DNA of 49,835 bases, from positions 1,417-51,251 of the forward strand of contig LFTF01000018.1 of assembly GCA_001512945.1 (NCBI GenBank). The letters are read 5' to 3'. Made by a program: the position numbers and the translations under genes. A model generated the notes under the pieces. It was not told the origin of the DNA and did no database searches. It saw only the letters and a program-made list of their open reading frames with translations. The stretch comes from Clostridiales bacterium DTU023 (GTDB taxonomy: Bacteria > Bacillota > Clostridia > Saccharofermentanales > DTU023). Below are positions 1 through 8,243 of this stretch, piece after piece (the first letter of the stretch is position 1; each line of letters starts with the position of its first letter).

Positions 1-1319
1 ATTTTGACCGAAGCGTCAATCGCTTTTGAGCTCTCGACAATGCCCAGATCAAGTTTTTCGGAATATAGTTTGAGCTGTTCCGACATGCGATTAATGTGGA
101 ATGCGAGGTTTGTCTCTTCACCAGCATAAAGTGCTGTCATCTTATCGGTACTGGCACCGATTATTTCGAGGTTGTCACTGATCGACGCCATCTCGTCGGC
201 AATATCATTTTTTGCAAGCGCCATCAGACGAAGAGTTTCCTGGACGTCGAGATTAATCTGTTTGCTCTCTGCACGAGACTGCTCCATAGAGACCTTCGCC
301 TCTTCCATCATATCGGCGCTATGCTCAGCAACCCGATGAAGTATCTCGAGCTTATCTGGTAATGAAGCAAGATGAACCGACAGCGCATGAGCAACAGAAC
401 CGGAGAATATGTCTGCCAGTTCTTCCATTCCCTTTTCCTGCTTTTCCGCCAACGAGACGGCGAGTCCGGTCAGGGCATGATTTGCTTCCTGCAAAGGCGG
501 CGCAATCTCTTCACTCATGATCTCCCGCACACTCGTCTTGATGCCTTCCGCAAATTCACCAGTCGCAAGTTCCTCGGCCAACTTGGTAAATGCATTGACC
601 TCTTGGCGCATCTTCTCCCCATAGCTAATGATCTCGCTCACTAGAACGGCAACTCCGATTTGGTCGCGGAACACAGGCGCAAATAATGACAATGCCGTAA
701 TCAGCTCGTTCTCAGCATCTTCAATAGAATTGACAGCCTTTTTCTCATGCCATAAAAGAAAAAGGGAACAGGCAATGCCGAAGGCAAGAGGTGGCAAGAT
801 AATGATTAAGACATTGACGGGAATAGTCATCAGTATCTGCAAAGTTACAAGTAGAACCGCTCCCAAAGAACCGATCGCAAAACATATCCATGCGAAAAAC
901 CTGGAGCCAGCTTTGACCCCTGTTGTCCGAAAGAGACCGAGTGATGCAAGAATAGGCACCGGTTCCGGCAACAAACGCCCCTCGCAATACATGTGAGCTG
1001 ATTTTGAGAGTCGGTCGGCAAACACCTTCAATTGTTCTTCATCTGACGAATCAAACGCACGCACAAGCGAATCAGCGGGGAGCATGTCGTCTGTTTGCGC
1101 CTGTGAAAGCATAGTGACCGCATCATCTGCGAGTCGCAGTGATAGCGTAACAAACTTACGATTTTTAATCACACCGGCTATCATGAACGCAAGAATTGCG
1201 ATCACAAGCAATATGACCCCCACAAGCAGCACTATTTCCGATGACAGCCCCGCTGAGCCAGCACTGGAAAGCGGAGCAAGTAAAAACCGAAACGCACCAC
1301 ACGTTAAAATAAAATCCAT
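1..1319 (-). CDS. Three-helix membrane protein with long helical cytoplasmic tail (partial, C-terminus beyond the left edge)
   Basis: The frame is open from an ATG at 1319 to the first base of the window, giving at least 439 residues. A GAGAGG ribosome site precedes the ATG, which lies 11 bases after the ddl stop. Hydrophobic segments are visible at about residues 27-51, 141-163 and 167-190, separated by an 89-residue polar loop. From about residue 195 the protein is polar, Glu/Ala/Leu-rich and apparently helical. This topology (TM1, cytoplasmic loop, TM2-TM3, cytoplasmic tail) resembles MotA/TolQ/ExbB channel proteins with a long tail. A GLFRTTG stretch near residue 128 only loosely recalls their glycine-rich motif. 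I do not recognise the family with confidence. It could equally be an unrelated coiled-coil membrane protein. Confidence 0.75.
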   Translation of the reverse strand, partial: MDFILTCGAFRFLLAPLSSAGSAGLSSEIVLLVGVILLVIAILAFMIAGVIKNRKFVTLSLRLADDAVTMLSQAQTDDMLPADSLVRAFDSSDEEQLKVFADRLSKSAHMYCEGRLLPEPVPILASLGLFRTTGVKAGSRFFAWICFAIGSLGAVLLVTLQILMTIPVNVLIIILPPLAFGIACSLFLLWHEKKAVNSIEDAENELITALSLFAPVFRDQIGVAVLVSEIISYGEKMRQEVNAFTKLAEELATGEFAEGIKTSVREIMSEEIAPPLQEANHALTGLAVSLAEKQEKGMEELADIFSGSVAHALSVHLASLPDKLEILHRVAEHSADMMEEAKVSMEQSRAESKQINLDVQETLRLMALAKNDIADEMASISDNLEIIGASTDKMTALYAGEETNLAFHINRMSEQLKLYSEKLDLGIVESSKAIDASVK

Positions 1320-1330
1320 TCCAATACCTC

Positions 1331-2419
1331 TCATTCCATTCGCTGTTCGCGTTCAATTGCAAGACGCACCAATTCCTGCAGGGGCTCCTCGTCACGGTAA
1401 CCGGCTGCGCGCAACAACCTCGGATACATGCTGATACTGACAAATCCGGGAATTGTGTTGATTTCATTGAGCAGGACCTGACCATCGTCCGTAAGGAAAA
1501 AATCGATTCGCGCCATCCCATAACAGTCGAGCGCGCGCCATGCTCTGACCGCAAGATTCCGTATCGTATTATGCGTTTCCCCGTCTATTTTCGCCGGGAT
1601 AATAAGTTGCGATGTCGATTGGGCTTCATACTTAGAGTCGTAATCATAAAACTCTCGATCGGGAATGATCTCCCCGACAGGGGAAAGCAAGGGATCTCCA
1701 TACCCGCCTAAGACCGCGATTTCAAGCTCACGTCCTCGGACACCTTGTTCAATAATCGCTTTTCTGTCATGGGAAAAAGCCAACTCTAACGCCTGTGGCA
1801 AAGCCTCGCGTGACATAACTTTTGTGATTCCAAGCGATGAACCTCCGCATGCAGGTTTAACAAACAAAGGGTACGCAAGACCTTTGTCGGCTTCATTAAG
1901 AGTATGACTGACATCTTGACGCCATGACATGTTATCAACAGAGCGCCATGGTGTTCTGGGGATATTTTTTTGATCGAATATGGTATTAGCGAAGACTTTA
2001 TCCATTGCAAGCGCGCTGGCTGTCATGCCGCATCCTACAAAAGGAATTCCCGCCAACTCGAGCATACCCTGGATCGTGCCATCCTCACCGTTCGGTCCAT
2101 GAAGTACGGGGAAGACACAATCAATCTTGCAAACTTCATTCTCGCCTGCGCGTTCCACATAAAGATTGTGCTTGGATGTATCGGCGATTAAGTATGCGGG
2201 GAAAACGGGTCCTTGTTCTAACCATGTCCCATCGCGCATAGCCGCGGTATCACCCTCATATGCAAACCATCTGCCGTCTCGAGTAATGCCAACGGGTAGG
2301 ATGTGATATGTTGCCGCCCGCTCAAGCGTATCGATAATATAGGCAGCTGAAGCCTCTGAAACTTCATGTTCGCCGGACCTGCCGCCAAAAAGAATCACAA
2401 GATTCAGTTTAGCTGACAT
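1331..2419 (-). CDS. ddl: D-alanine--D-alanine ligase
   Basis: This ATP-grasp ligase joins two D-alanines for the peptidoglycan stem peptide in the cytosol. The 362-residue product begins MSAKLNLVILFGGRSGEHEVS; the GGRSGEHEVS segment is typical of the Ddl N-terminus. The ATP-grasp lysine region (MDKVFAN), the glycine-rich GGSSLGI loop and the C-terminal LLNEINTIPGF metal-binding segment are all present. The frame stays open further upstream, but the ATG at 2419 has a GGGAGGAT ribosome site and the family's usual N-terminus. It overlaps the stop of the upstream coiled-coil gene by 11 bases, which suggests translational coupling. It lies far from the dcw cluster, so part of the wall pathway is encoded here. 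Confidence 0.95.
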   Translation of the reverse strand: MSAKLNLVILFGGRSGEHEVSEASAAYIIDTLERAATYHILPVGITRDGRWFAYEGDTAAMRDGTWLEQGPVFPAYLIADTSKHNLYVERAGENEVCKIDCVFPVLHGPNGEDGTIQGMLELAGIPFVGCGMTASALAMDKVFANTIFDQKNIPRTPWRSVDNMSWRQDVSHTLNEADKGLAYPLFVKPACGGSSLGITKVMSREALPQALELAFSHDRKAIIEQGVRGRELEIAVLGGYGDPLLSPVGEIIPDREFYDYDSKYEAQSTSQLIIPAKIDGETHNTIRNLAVRAWRALDCYGMARIDFFLTDDGQVLLNEINTIPGFVSISMYPRLLRAAGYRDEEPLQELVRLAIEREQRME

Positions 2420-2942
2420 CCGATCCTCCCAAGTTCTTTTTATTGCGCGTAATATTGACGAGAATATCCGTGAGATGATCTTCAAGATTGCTTAATACTT
2501 CATGTGTGTACTGAATCGAACTAGTACGGATCTCATTGCTTTGCCGAGTTGCCTCATCAAGCATTGCAGACGCGTTATTGATCGCCTGTTGTGTTACTTC
2601 GTGCTCGTCGATCATCCGCGCCATTTGTACTTCTGCGTCACGCATAATGGTATCCGCCTCACGGCGTGCTTGGTTGATCAATTGACGATTCTGTTGCAAT
2701 ACCCATTGAGCCCGTTCGAGTTCTTCGGGTAGCCCTTCACGGATCATGCGCACAAGAAACAGCATCTCTTCCCGTTCCACCATGCACTTGTCGGAAAAAG
2801 GCAAAGACTTTGCGTCCAACAATTCAGTTTCCATGCGATCAATCAATGTCGCGACGCTTCTGTCATCCCGTGGACGCGCTGATTGTAGGCGCTGGTCGTC
2901 CTTCTCTGGCGGCAGTTTGCGTTTCTCTTGATAATCACTCAT
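2409..2942 (-). CDS. DivIVA-like / coiled-coil protein of unknown function
   Basis: A 177-residue, highly charged protein starting at an ATG with a GGGAGG site eight bases upstream. The open frame extends further, but the extension is out of character (Cys/Trp-rich) and overlaps coaD. Residues from about 55 onwards form a long predicted helix rich in Glu, Arg, Gln and Ala, with segments such as LINQARREADTIMRDAEV. That pattern is seen in DivIVA/SepF-associated and ATP-synthase-b-like coiled-coil proteins of Clostridia. There is no signal peptide or membrane segment. It lies between coaD and ddl in the same direction. A role as a scaffold in division or septum placement is only an inference from its composition and neighbours. 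Confidence 0.8.
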   Translation of the reverse strand: MSDYQEKRKLPPEKDDQRLQSARPRDDRSVATLIDRMETELLDAKSLPFSDKCMVEREEMLFLVRMIREGLPEELERAQWVLQQNRQLINQARREADTIMRDAEVQMARMIDEHEVTQQAINNASAMLDEATRQSNEIRTSSIQYTHEVLSNLEDHLTDILVNITRNKKNLGGSDVS

Positions 2943-2991
2943 TTGCTTTCCCTCCCGGTTCTCCGGTTGATTACCGGTTTCGTCGAATACT

Positions 2992-3531
2992 TCATATGTC
3001 GTAACCCGCTTGCCCGGTCCTGTACGCTCGTTCCACGTCGTGCAGAATCGTTTTGGGCACCATGCCTGTAATATCCCCTCCCAGCCGTGCAATCTCTCGC
3101 ACGATCGAAGAAGACACATAACGCTGCTTGGCGATTGATGGAAGAAACACTGTTTCAATCCCGTCGCCTATGAGGCGGTTGATATCCGCCATTGTGAGTT
3201 CCTCTTCAAAGCTTGACGGGCCGTGTACCCCGCGAATAATCCATGTGATTCCATTGCGCTGACAATAATCAACAAGCAGACTGTCGCATTCCCTTACTTT
3301 GACCTCAGGTAAATGACACAGCGCCGTCCGGACCAATTCGGTTCGTTTCGCTCTGCTCATCACAGGTGTTTTCCGGCTATTGTCGAAGACGGCCACATGC
3401 AGTTCATCGCACAAGAAAAGAGCGCGTTCCACAATCGAAATATGTCCGTTTGTAAACGGATCGAAGGTACCCGGGAAAACCATCAGATGTTTCCCGTTTA
3501 CATGATCTTTTTTGGCCATCAGTACACTCAT
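2992..3531 (-). CDS. coaD: Pantetheine-phosphate adenylyltransferase
   Basis: CoaD transfers AMP from ATP to 4'-phosphopantetheine, the penultimate step of coenzyme A synthesis. The nucleotidyltransferase signature PGTFDPFTNGH is at residues 20-30, and the second motif YVSSSIVREI, which contacts the nucleotide, is near residue 138. The length of 179 residues is slightly above the usual 160 because of an N-terminal extension; an internal ATG at residue 5 is an equally possible start, as neither has a strong ribosome site. It starts 8 bases after rsmD ends, the common rsmD-coaD pair of Firmicutes, so it is probably translated by coupling. Confidence 0.95.
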   Translation of the reverse strand: MSVLMAKKDHVNGKHLMVFPGTFDPFTNGHISIVERALFLCDELHVAVFDNSRKTPVMSRAKRTELVRTALCHLPEVKVRECDSLLVDYCQRNGITWIIRGVHGPSSFEEELTMADINRLIGDGIETVFLPSIAKQRYVSSSIVREIARLGGDITGMVPKTILHDVERAYRTGQAGYDI

Positions 3532-3539
3532 TCTACATT

Positions 3540-4118
3540 TTATTGCGATTCTTCAGAACCCAAATTATGTTGATAAAAGGATATCACGCTGGTGCCATAC
3601 TGACAACTGCGCATCTGTATGAGCATGGGTGCAAACCAAGTCTCTGATCGCTCACGTCCTTCACTTTCGACAATAAGAACACCCGATTCGCAAACAAGTT
3701 CGGGCAAAATATTTTCGAGCTCATAGATTACTTTTTCGGAGATCTGCCAGGGCGGGTCAAGATAGATGAAGTCAAAGCGCTCTCCTATTCGAATCAAATA
3801 CTCGAGCTGGTGCCGGTAATCTCCCGCAAGAACGCGCACACCCGTGTCGAGCCGTGTTTTATTTATGTTTTTTTTGATCGCAATAAGCGCGGCGCGATCG
3901 CGTTCAATCATGACGGCTTCCGCCGCCCCACGCGAGAGCGCTTCCAACGCAATCTGTCCTGAGCCCGCAAATACATCGAGCACACGAGCTCCTTCAATTT
4001 TTGTGCCGATAATAGAAAATAATGCTTGTTTTGCCCTGCCCGACGTCGGACGGCAAACCGTTCCGGGAGGCACTTCCAGCTTGATCCCTTTGGCTTTCCC
4101 TGTAACAATCCTTGGCAT
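3540..4118 (-). CDS. rsmD: 16S rRNA (guanine966-N2)-methyltransferase RsmD
   Basis: RsmD methylates G966 of 16S rRNA in the small subunit using S-adenosylmethionine. The 192-residue protein opens with MPRIVTGKAKG and carries the RPTSGRAKQALFSII segment typical of the family. The SAM-binding motif VLDVFAGSG is at about residues 47-55, and the catalytic DPPW motif at 121-124 (usually DPPY; Trp is a tolerated aromatic). It starts 12 bases after the recG stop, with an AAAGGAAA ribosome site, and is followed directly by coaD. Confidence 0.94.
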   Translation of the reverse strand: MPRIVTGKAKGIKLEVPPGTVCRPTSGRAKQALFSIIGTKIEGARVLDVFAGSGQIALEALSRGAAEAVMIERDRAALIAIKKNINKTRLDTGVRVLAGDYRHQLEYLIRIGERFDFIYLDPPWQISEKVIYELENILPELVCESGVLIVESEGRERSETWFAPMLIQMRSCQYGTSVISFYQHNLGSEESQ

Positions 4119-4130
4119 CTTCTATTTCCT

Positions 4131-6215
4131 TTACAGACCGGGACGCGAGAGGCGAGCGCCGTAACGCGCGCGGAATTCACGCATTATGACTTGATTTTCA
4201 GGTTTCACAAGCCCGGGATCCTGCCGGAATACAAGTTCCGCCGCCTCAGCTGCTTCCCGAAGTAATCCGCCGTCTTCATAAAGGTTTGCCACTTTAAAAT
4301 CAGGCAGTCCGTGTTGTTGAACACCAAAGAAATCACCTGGCCCTCGAAGGCGCAGATCCTCTTCCGCAATGGCAAACCCGCTATTATTTTTGCATAAAAC
4401 AGTGAGTCGCTTCTTAATCATAGGATCTTGACTGTCACTGACAAGAACGCAATACGATTGATGAGAGGCGCGTCCGACACGTCCTCTTAACTGATGAAGC
4501 TGGGACAGGCCGAATCGCTCCGCGTTCTCAACAACGAGCAGCGTCGCATCGGGCTGATCGATGCCGACTTCAATGACAGTTGTCGAGACTAGAATATCAA
4601 TCTCGCCTTTCCCAAATGCGTCCATGATCGCAAGCTTGTCTTTGCTCTTTAACCGACCGTGAATCAGGGCAACACGATAGTCAGGAAAAATTTGGTCTGA
4701 AAGCCGTTGAAACGTTGACTCCGCCGAATTGAGTTCAAGTGTGTCTGAATCTTCGATCATGGGACACACGACATAGACTTTATGTCCCTCTTCCACCTGT
4801 CGTCTGATTATCCCGTCGACGCGCGATCGATCTCTTTCGGTTGCCGTATAAGTTTTGATAGGTCGACGTCCTTTTGGCATGTCTTTCATTTCCGAGATAT
4901 CAAGGTCACCATACAGAATCATGGCCAGTGTTCTGGGAATCGGCGTCGCTGACATGACGAGCACATGCGGGATAATGTCCCCGCTCCCGGTAAGTGTCAC
5001 TCGTTGTCTCACCCCGAATCGATGCTGCTCATCTGTCACACAGCAACCAAGATTCGAGAAAACGACATCCTCTTCGAGGACGGCATGTGTACCAATCAGA
5101 ATATCGATCGATCCTTTGGTGAGTTTTTCAAGCAAAATACGTCTCTGAGCCGCAGTTGTCGCTCCTGTGAGGAGCGCGATCTCAAGACCGCTTCCGTCCA
5201 AAAGCCCCGCAATACTTTTGGCATGTTGGCCCGCCAGAATCGTAGTGGGAGTCATTAGAACACATTGGTATCCTTCCCAACAGGCGACCGCCATGGCCGC
5301 CACCGCGACCACTGTTTTGCCCGAACCGACATCGCCTTGCACAAGACGATTACCCGGTATCGAGCGGCGAAAATCGCTCACAATCAGATCCAGTGTTTTT
5401 TGCTGTGAAGGCGTCAGTTCAAAGGGGAGTCGTTTGATCAACTGTTGCAATCGATCCATTACTCCCGTTCCAAGATTCATGGCGGGGCCTTTTTCATTTT
5501 CACGGCCAACCTTTAAGGCACGCAGTCCGGCGACCACCAAAAATAATTCTTCAAATGCAAGTCTGCGACGCGCGATATCGACCTCATGCTCGCTTGAGGG
5601 GTAGTGGATCCTGCGAAGCGCGTAATCAGCCGTAGCCAGCCTGGCCGTTACACGCACCTCGTGCGGAAGGCTCTCCTCTATAAAGAAGTTACGATGCTTG
5701 AGGGCGGAGGTCACAGCATGCCTTATATTGCCTTGATAGAGACCGGCGGTCAACGGATAAATCGGGAAAAAATCAGAGGATTCGGCCGCTACTTCCAGGG
5801 TCCGAAAATCGGGATTACTAACCGATCGTTGTCTGCCTCCATCCTCGATCTTGCCTCGAAAAATATATCGTTCTCCACGCCGGAGCTGTTCGGCAATCCA
5901 CGGCTGGTTAAACCAGATGGCGTTAACTGACCCAGTGTCGTCTGAAAGTCTGGCGCGCAAATAACTGAGTTTACCTCGCCGGTTCATGGAGGGTACATTG
6001 TCGATCATCGCCTCGAAAACTGACGTTTGACCTTCTTTGAGCTGTGCTACCGGCACACGCTCTTGCCAGTTTTCATATGCACGAGGCATAAGCCATAAAA
6101 GATCGCCAATCGTGGCGACACCAAGTTTCGCAAATAACTTCTGCCGTTTATCCGATATCCCGGGGAGGATGCTTACTTGCTGTTCCAGCCAACTTGTATC
6201 AGCAGTCTCAGACAC
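4131..6215 (-). CDS. recG: ATP-dependent DNA helicase RecG
   Basis: RecG is the superfamily 2 helicase that reverses stalled replication forks and branch-migrates Holliday junctions. The protein (694 residues) shows an N-terminal HhH/wedge region beginning LPGISDKRQKLFAKLG, then the Walker A motif GDVGSGKT near residue 295, the Walker B motif DEQH near 395, SATPIPRT, and C-terminal motifs STTVIEVGID and QLRGRVGR. The open frame extends to 6296, but a GTG at 6215 is preceded by GGAGGG at good distance and overlaps the nth stop by only 8 bases. I chose that start. The spacing indicates coupling with nth. Confidence 0.95.
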   Translation of the reverse strand: MSETADTSWLEQQVSILPGISDKRQKLFAKLGVATIGDLLWLMPRAYENWQERVPVAQLKEGQTSVFEAMIDNVPSMNRRGKLSYLRARLSDDTGSVNAIWFNQPWIAEQLRRGERYIFRGKIEDGGRQRSVSNPDFRTLEVAAESSDFFPIYPLTAGLYQGNIRHAVTSALKHRNFFIEESLPHEVRVTARLATADYALRRIHYPSSEHEVDIARRRLAFEELFLVVAGLRALKVGRENEKGPAMNLGTGVMDRLQQLIKRLPFELTPSQQKTLDLIVSDFRRSIPGNRLVQGDVGSGKTVVAVAAMAVACWEGYQCVLMTPTTILAGQHAKSIAGLLDGSGLEIALLTGATTAAQRRILLEKLTKGSIDILIGTHAVLEEDVVFSNLGCCVTDEQHRFGVRQRVTLTGSGDIIPHVLVMSATPIPRTLAMILYGDLDISEMKDMPKGRRPIKTYTATERDRSRVDGIIRRQVEEGHKVYVVCPMIEDSDTLELNSAESTFQRLSDQIFPDYRVALIHGRLKSKDKLAIMDAFGKGEIDILVSTTVIEVGIDQPDATLLVVENAERFGLSQLHQLRGRVGRASHQSYCVLVSDSQDPMIKKRLTVLCKNNSGFAIAEEDLRLRGPGDFFGVQQHGLPDFKVANLYEDGGLLREAAEAAELVFRQDPGLVKPENQVIMREFRARYGARLSRPGL

Positions 6216-6912
6216 AGTCACCCTCCACCCCCGCTGAAGGATCGAGACTCTTGCCGTATCGGCAAAGTCCGCGCACCGGACAAGCAAAACAGTCACGGCA
6301 ACGCGCTTTACAGATTATCCGTCCATGCGCGACTAGCAGATGCCCCCATAGCGTCCACGAATCATGCGGCAGGACTTCCATAAGGTCCCGTTCGATACGC
6401 AACGGGTTCTCACTGTCAGTAAACCCAAGTAGCTTGCTGATGCGACCGCAATGGGTGTCAACGACTATGGCCTGTTCGCCAAAGACATCTCCTAAAATCA
6501 GATTGGTGATCTTTCGTCCGACGCCGGGAAGCTCGATCAGATCCTCAGCTGATGACGGTACCTGACCATCAAACTGTTCAAGCAAAATGGTTGCAGTTCC
6601 TTTGAGTGCTTTTCCCTTCATACGAAAAAACCCGCAGCTTCGAATGATCTTTTCAATCTCTGACCGCTCCGCGGATGCCATGCTCTCTATATCAGGATAT
6701 CTTGAAAACAGGTGAGGCGTAATCTTGTTCACGCGTGCATCCGTGCATTGAGACGCGAGGATAGCGCCCACGAGAAGTTCCCACGGTGAACCGTGGTCTA
6801 ACGTGCAAACCGCTTCGGGGTAGTGAAAAGAAAGGTGATCAACAATGGTGCGTGCCCGCGCCTGTTCTTCGTGATCCTCTTGTGTGCTGCCAGGTCCGTT
6901 TTTCACGCTCAT
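6208..6912 (-). CDS. nth: Endonuclease III
   Basis: This base-excision repair enzyme removes oxidised pyrimidines and cleaves the DNA backbone at the abasic site. The 234-residue protein has the helix-hairpin-helix ELPGVGRK with catalytic Lys134, the catalytic Asp152 in VVDTHC, and a C-terminal [4Fe-4S] cluster motif with Cys201, Cys208, Cys211 and Cys217 (C-X6-C-X2-C-X5-C). All key residues are present. It starts four bases inside the end of the upstream HtrA-like gene and overlaps recG, so the three genes look co-transcribed. Confidence 0.96.
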   Translation of the reverse strand: MSVKNGPGSTQEDHEEQARARTIVDHLSFHYPEAVCTLDHGSPWELLVGAILASQCTDARVNKITPHLFSRYPDIESMASAERSEIEKIIRSCGFFRMKGKALKGTATILLEQFDGQVPSSAEDLIELPGVGRKITNLILGDVFGEQAIVVDTHCGRISKLLGFTDSENPLRIERDLMEVLPHDSWTLWGHLLVAHGRIICKARCRDCFACPVRGLCRYGKSLDPSAGVEGDCV

Positions 6913-8144
6913 GGCTTCTCCTCAAGGAGATAGCATGTTTTTAGCATGGTCCGGTTATCGCCAGGTCTATAGATCGACATCTCGACGAGCGTGCCAACAG
7001 CCTGTCCATCCATAAACAACAGCAGATCTTTCACCGATTCCATCGGTTGTCCATTGATACTGAGAAGAATATCTCCCTCATTGAGGCCGGCCGTATAGGC
7101 AGCACTTTCCGATTTGACAAGATTGATATAAAGCCCGACCGGATTGCCATACATCTCGCGAAAGATTTCTGTATCCTCATCTCCCAAAATGGTGATGCCA
7201 AGCCCCGCTCTCTTCCTGGGAGCGTCCTCAGATTGCGACATGATCCGGTCGATGACGTCCAGAACAATGGGAGATGGAATTGCAAATCCCTGAGACTGAA
7301 TATAAATACGTTTGAGGTGACCGCTGGTAATCGCGACGACTTCCCCCTCTTCATTTACGAGAGGACTGCCCGCGTAAACAGGAATACTAGGGATTGTCGT
7401 CTCAATGAGACCCACAGGCGAACCATCCTCTTCGTATGTAATGCGGTAAAGCGACGTAACAAAACCTGCCGTCAGTCCTCCCTCCTTTACCATCAAGGGG
7501 GGATATCCGACGCAGTACACAGGAGTACCTACAGATAGCAAAGGATCTTTTGCCAAAATCAAGGCCGGAAAAACAATATCTTCTGTGTCCTGGATTTTTA
7601 AAAGCGCAAGGTCAGTCGTCTTCTGATAACCTGCTATTGTAGCTGTCAGCGCTTGTGTCATCCCCTTGACGTATATGCGAATGGAAGCATTGCTGAGCAG
7701 AACGCCGCGATAATCAAGCGCACGTTCAAGCAGACTGTATGTTGTGATTACAAATCCTGATTCGTCGACGATAAGTCCGGAAAATATTTCTTCTCGTTTT
7801 GAATAAAGAGATGACGCGGGAATTGAAACGTGCACCGATACGACGGATGGCGCAATTTTTTGGTAGACATCCGCAGGCAGAAGACCACACTCCGTGACAG
7901 GAGGCGTTTCATCTTCGGGATCATCCACGGTCGTGGGAGGTGTCGTCGTAGGCACTGTGGTTGTAGTCGTTGTGACAGTCGGCCGACGAGTTGTCGTCTC
8001 GACCTCAGTGGTTGCTAGAGTAGACGGACAATTGGAAACATCTGTCGTTTCCGCTCTCTGTTCATGACAGGACAGTGGAATTAACAGTGCCACAATAAGA
8101 AAAATGGCGATAAGGATGATTAATCCGCCGCGATCTTTTTTCAT
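6909..8144 (-). CDS. HtrA/DegP-like membrane-anchored protein with PDZ domain, catalytic residues lost (predicted pseudoprotease)
   Basis: The 411-residue protein has one N-terminal membrane segment (about residues 7-25), a Thr-rich extracytoplasmic linker (about 44-72), a trypsin-like domain (about 90-300) and a C-terminal PDZ domain (about 310-405, with GLNEGDILLSINGQP). The fold is recognisable from TTDLALLKI, which holds Asp178, and from PLVNEEGEVVAI. Where active HtrA enzymes have TNxHVV, this protein has TTYSLL, so the His position is Ser137. The usual GNSGGPL reads VYAGSPL, so the nucleophile position is Ala258. Peptidase activity is therefore unlikely; a binding, sensing or scaffold role outside the membrane is inferred. 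It lies just downstream of a sensor kinase gene and has an AAGGAG ribosome site. Confidence 0.88.
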   Translation of the reverse strand: MKKDRGGLIILIAIFLIVALLIPLSCHEQRAETTDVSNCPSTLATTEVETTTRRPTVTTTTTTVPTTTPPTTVDDPEDETPPVTECGLLPADVYQKIAPSVVSVHVSIPASSLYSKREEIFSGLIVDESGFVITTYSLLERALDYRGVLLSNASIRIYVKGMTQALTATIAGYQKTTDLALLKIQDTEDIVFPALILAKDPLLSVGTPVYCVGYPPLMVKEGGLTAGFVTSLYRITYEEDGSPVGLIETTIPSIPVYAGSPLVNEEGEVVAITSGHLKRIYIQSQGFAIPSPIVLDVIDRIMSQSEDAPRKRAGLGITILGDEDTEIFREMYGNPVGLYINLVKSESAAYTAGLNEGDILLSINGQPMESVKDLLLFMDGQAVGTLVEMSIYRPGDNRTMLKTCYLLEEKP

Positions 8145-8243
8145 ACCGTTCGCTCCTTGAATTCATTGAATACCTGTTTAGTAGTTTAGCCGTCACTTTT
8201 AACGAATCTGTGAACACTTACCGGGTTCATAAACCACAAACGC

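Noticed and set aside
6215..6296. Longer N-terminus for RecG starting at 6296
   Set aside because: It would overlap nth by 89 bases and has no ribosome site, whereas the GTG at 6215 has GGAGGG at proper distance.
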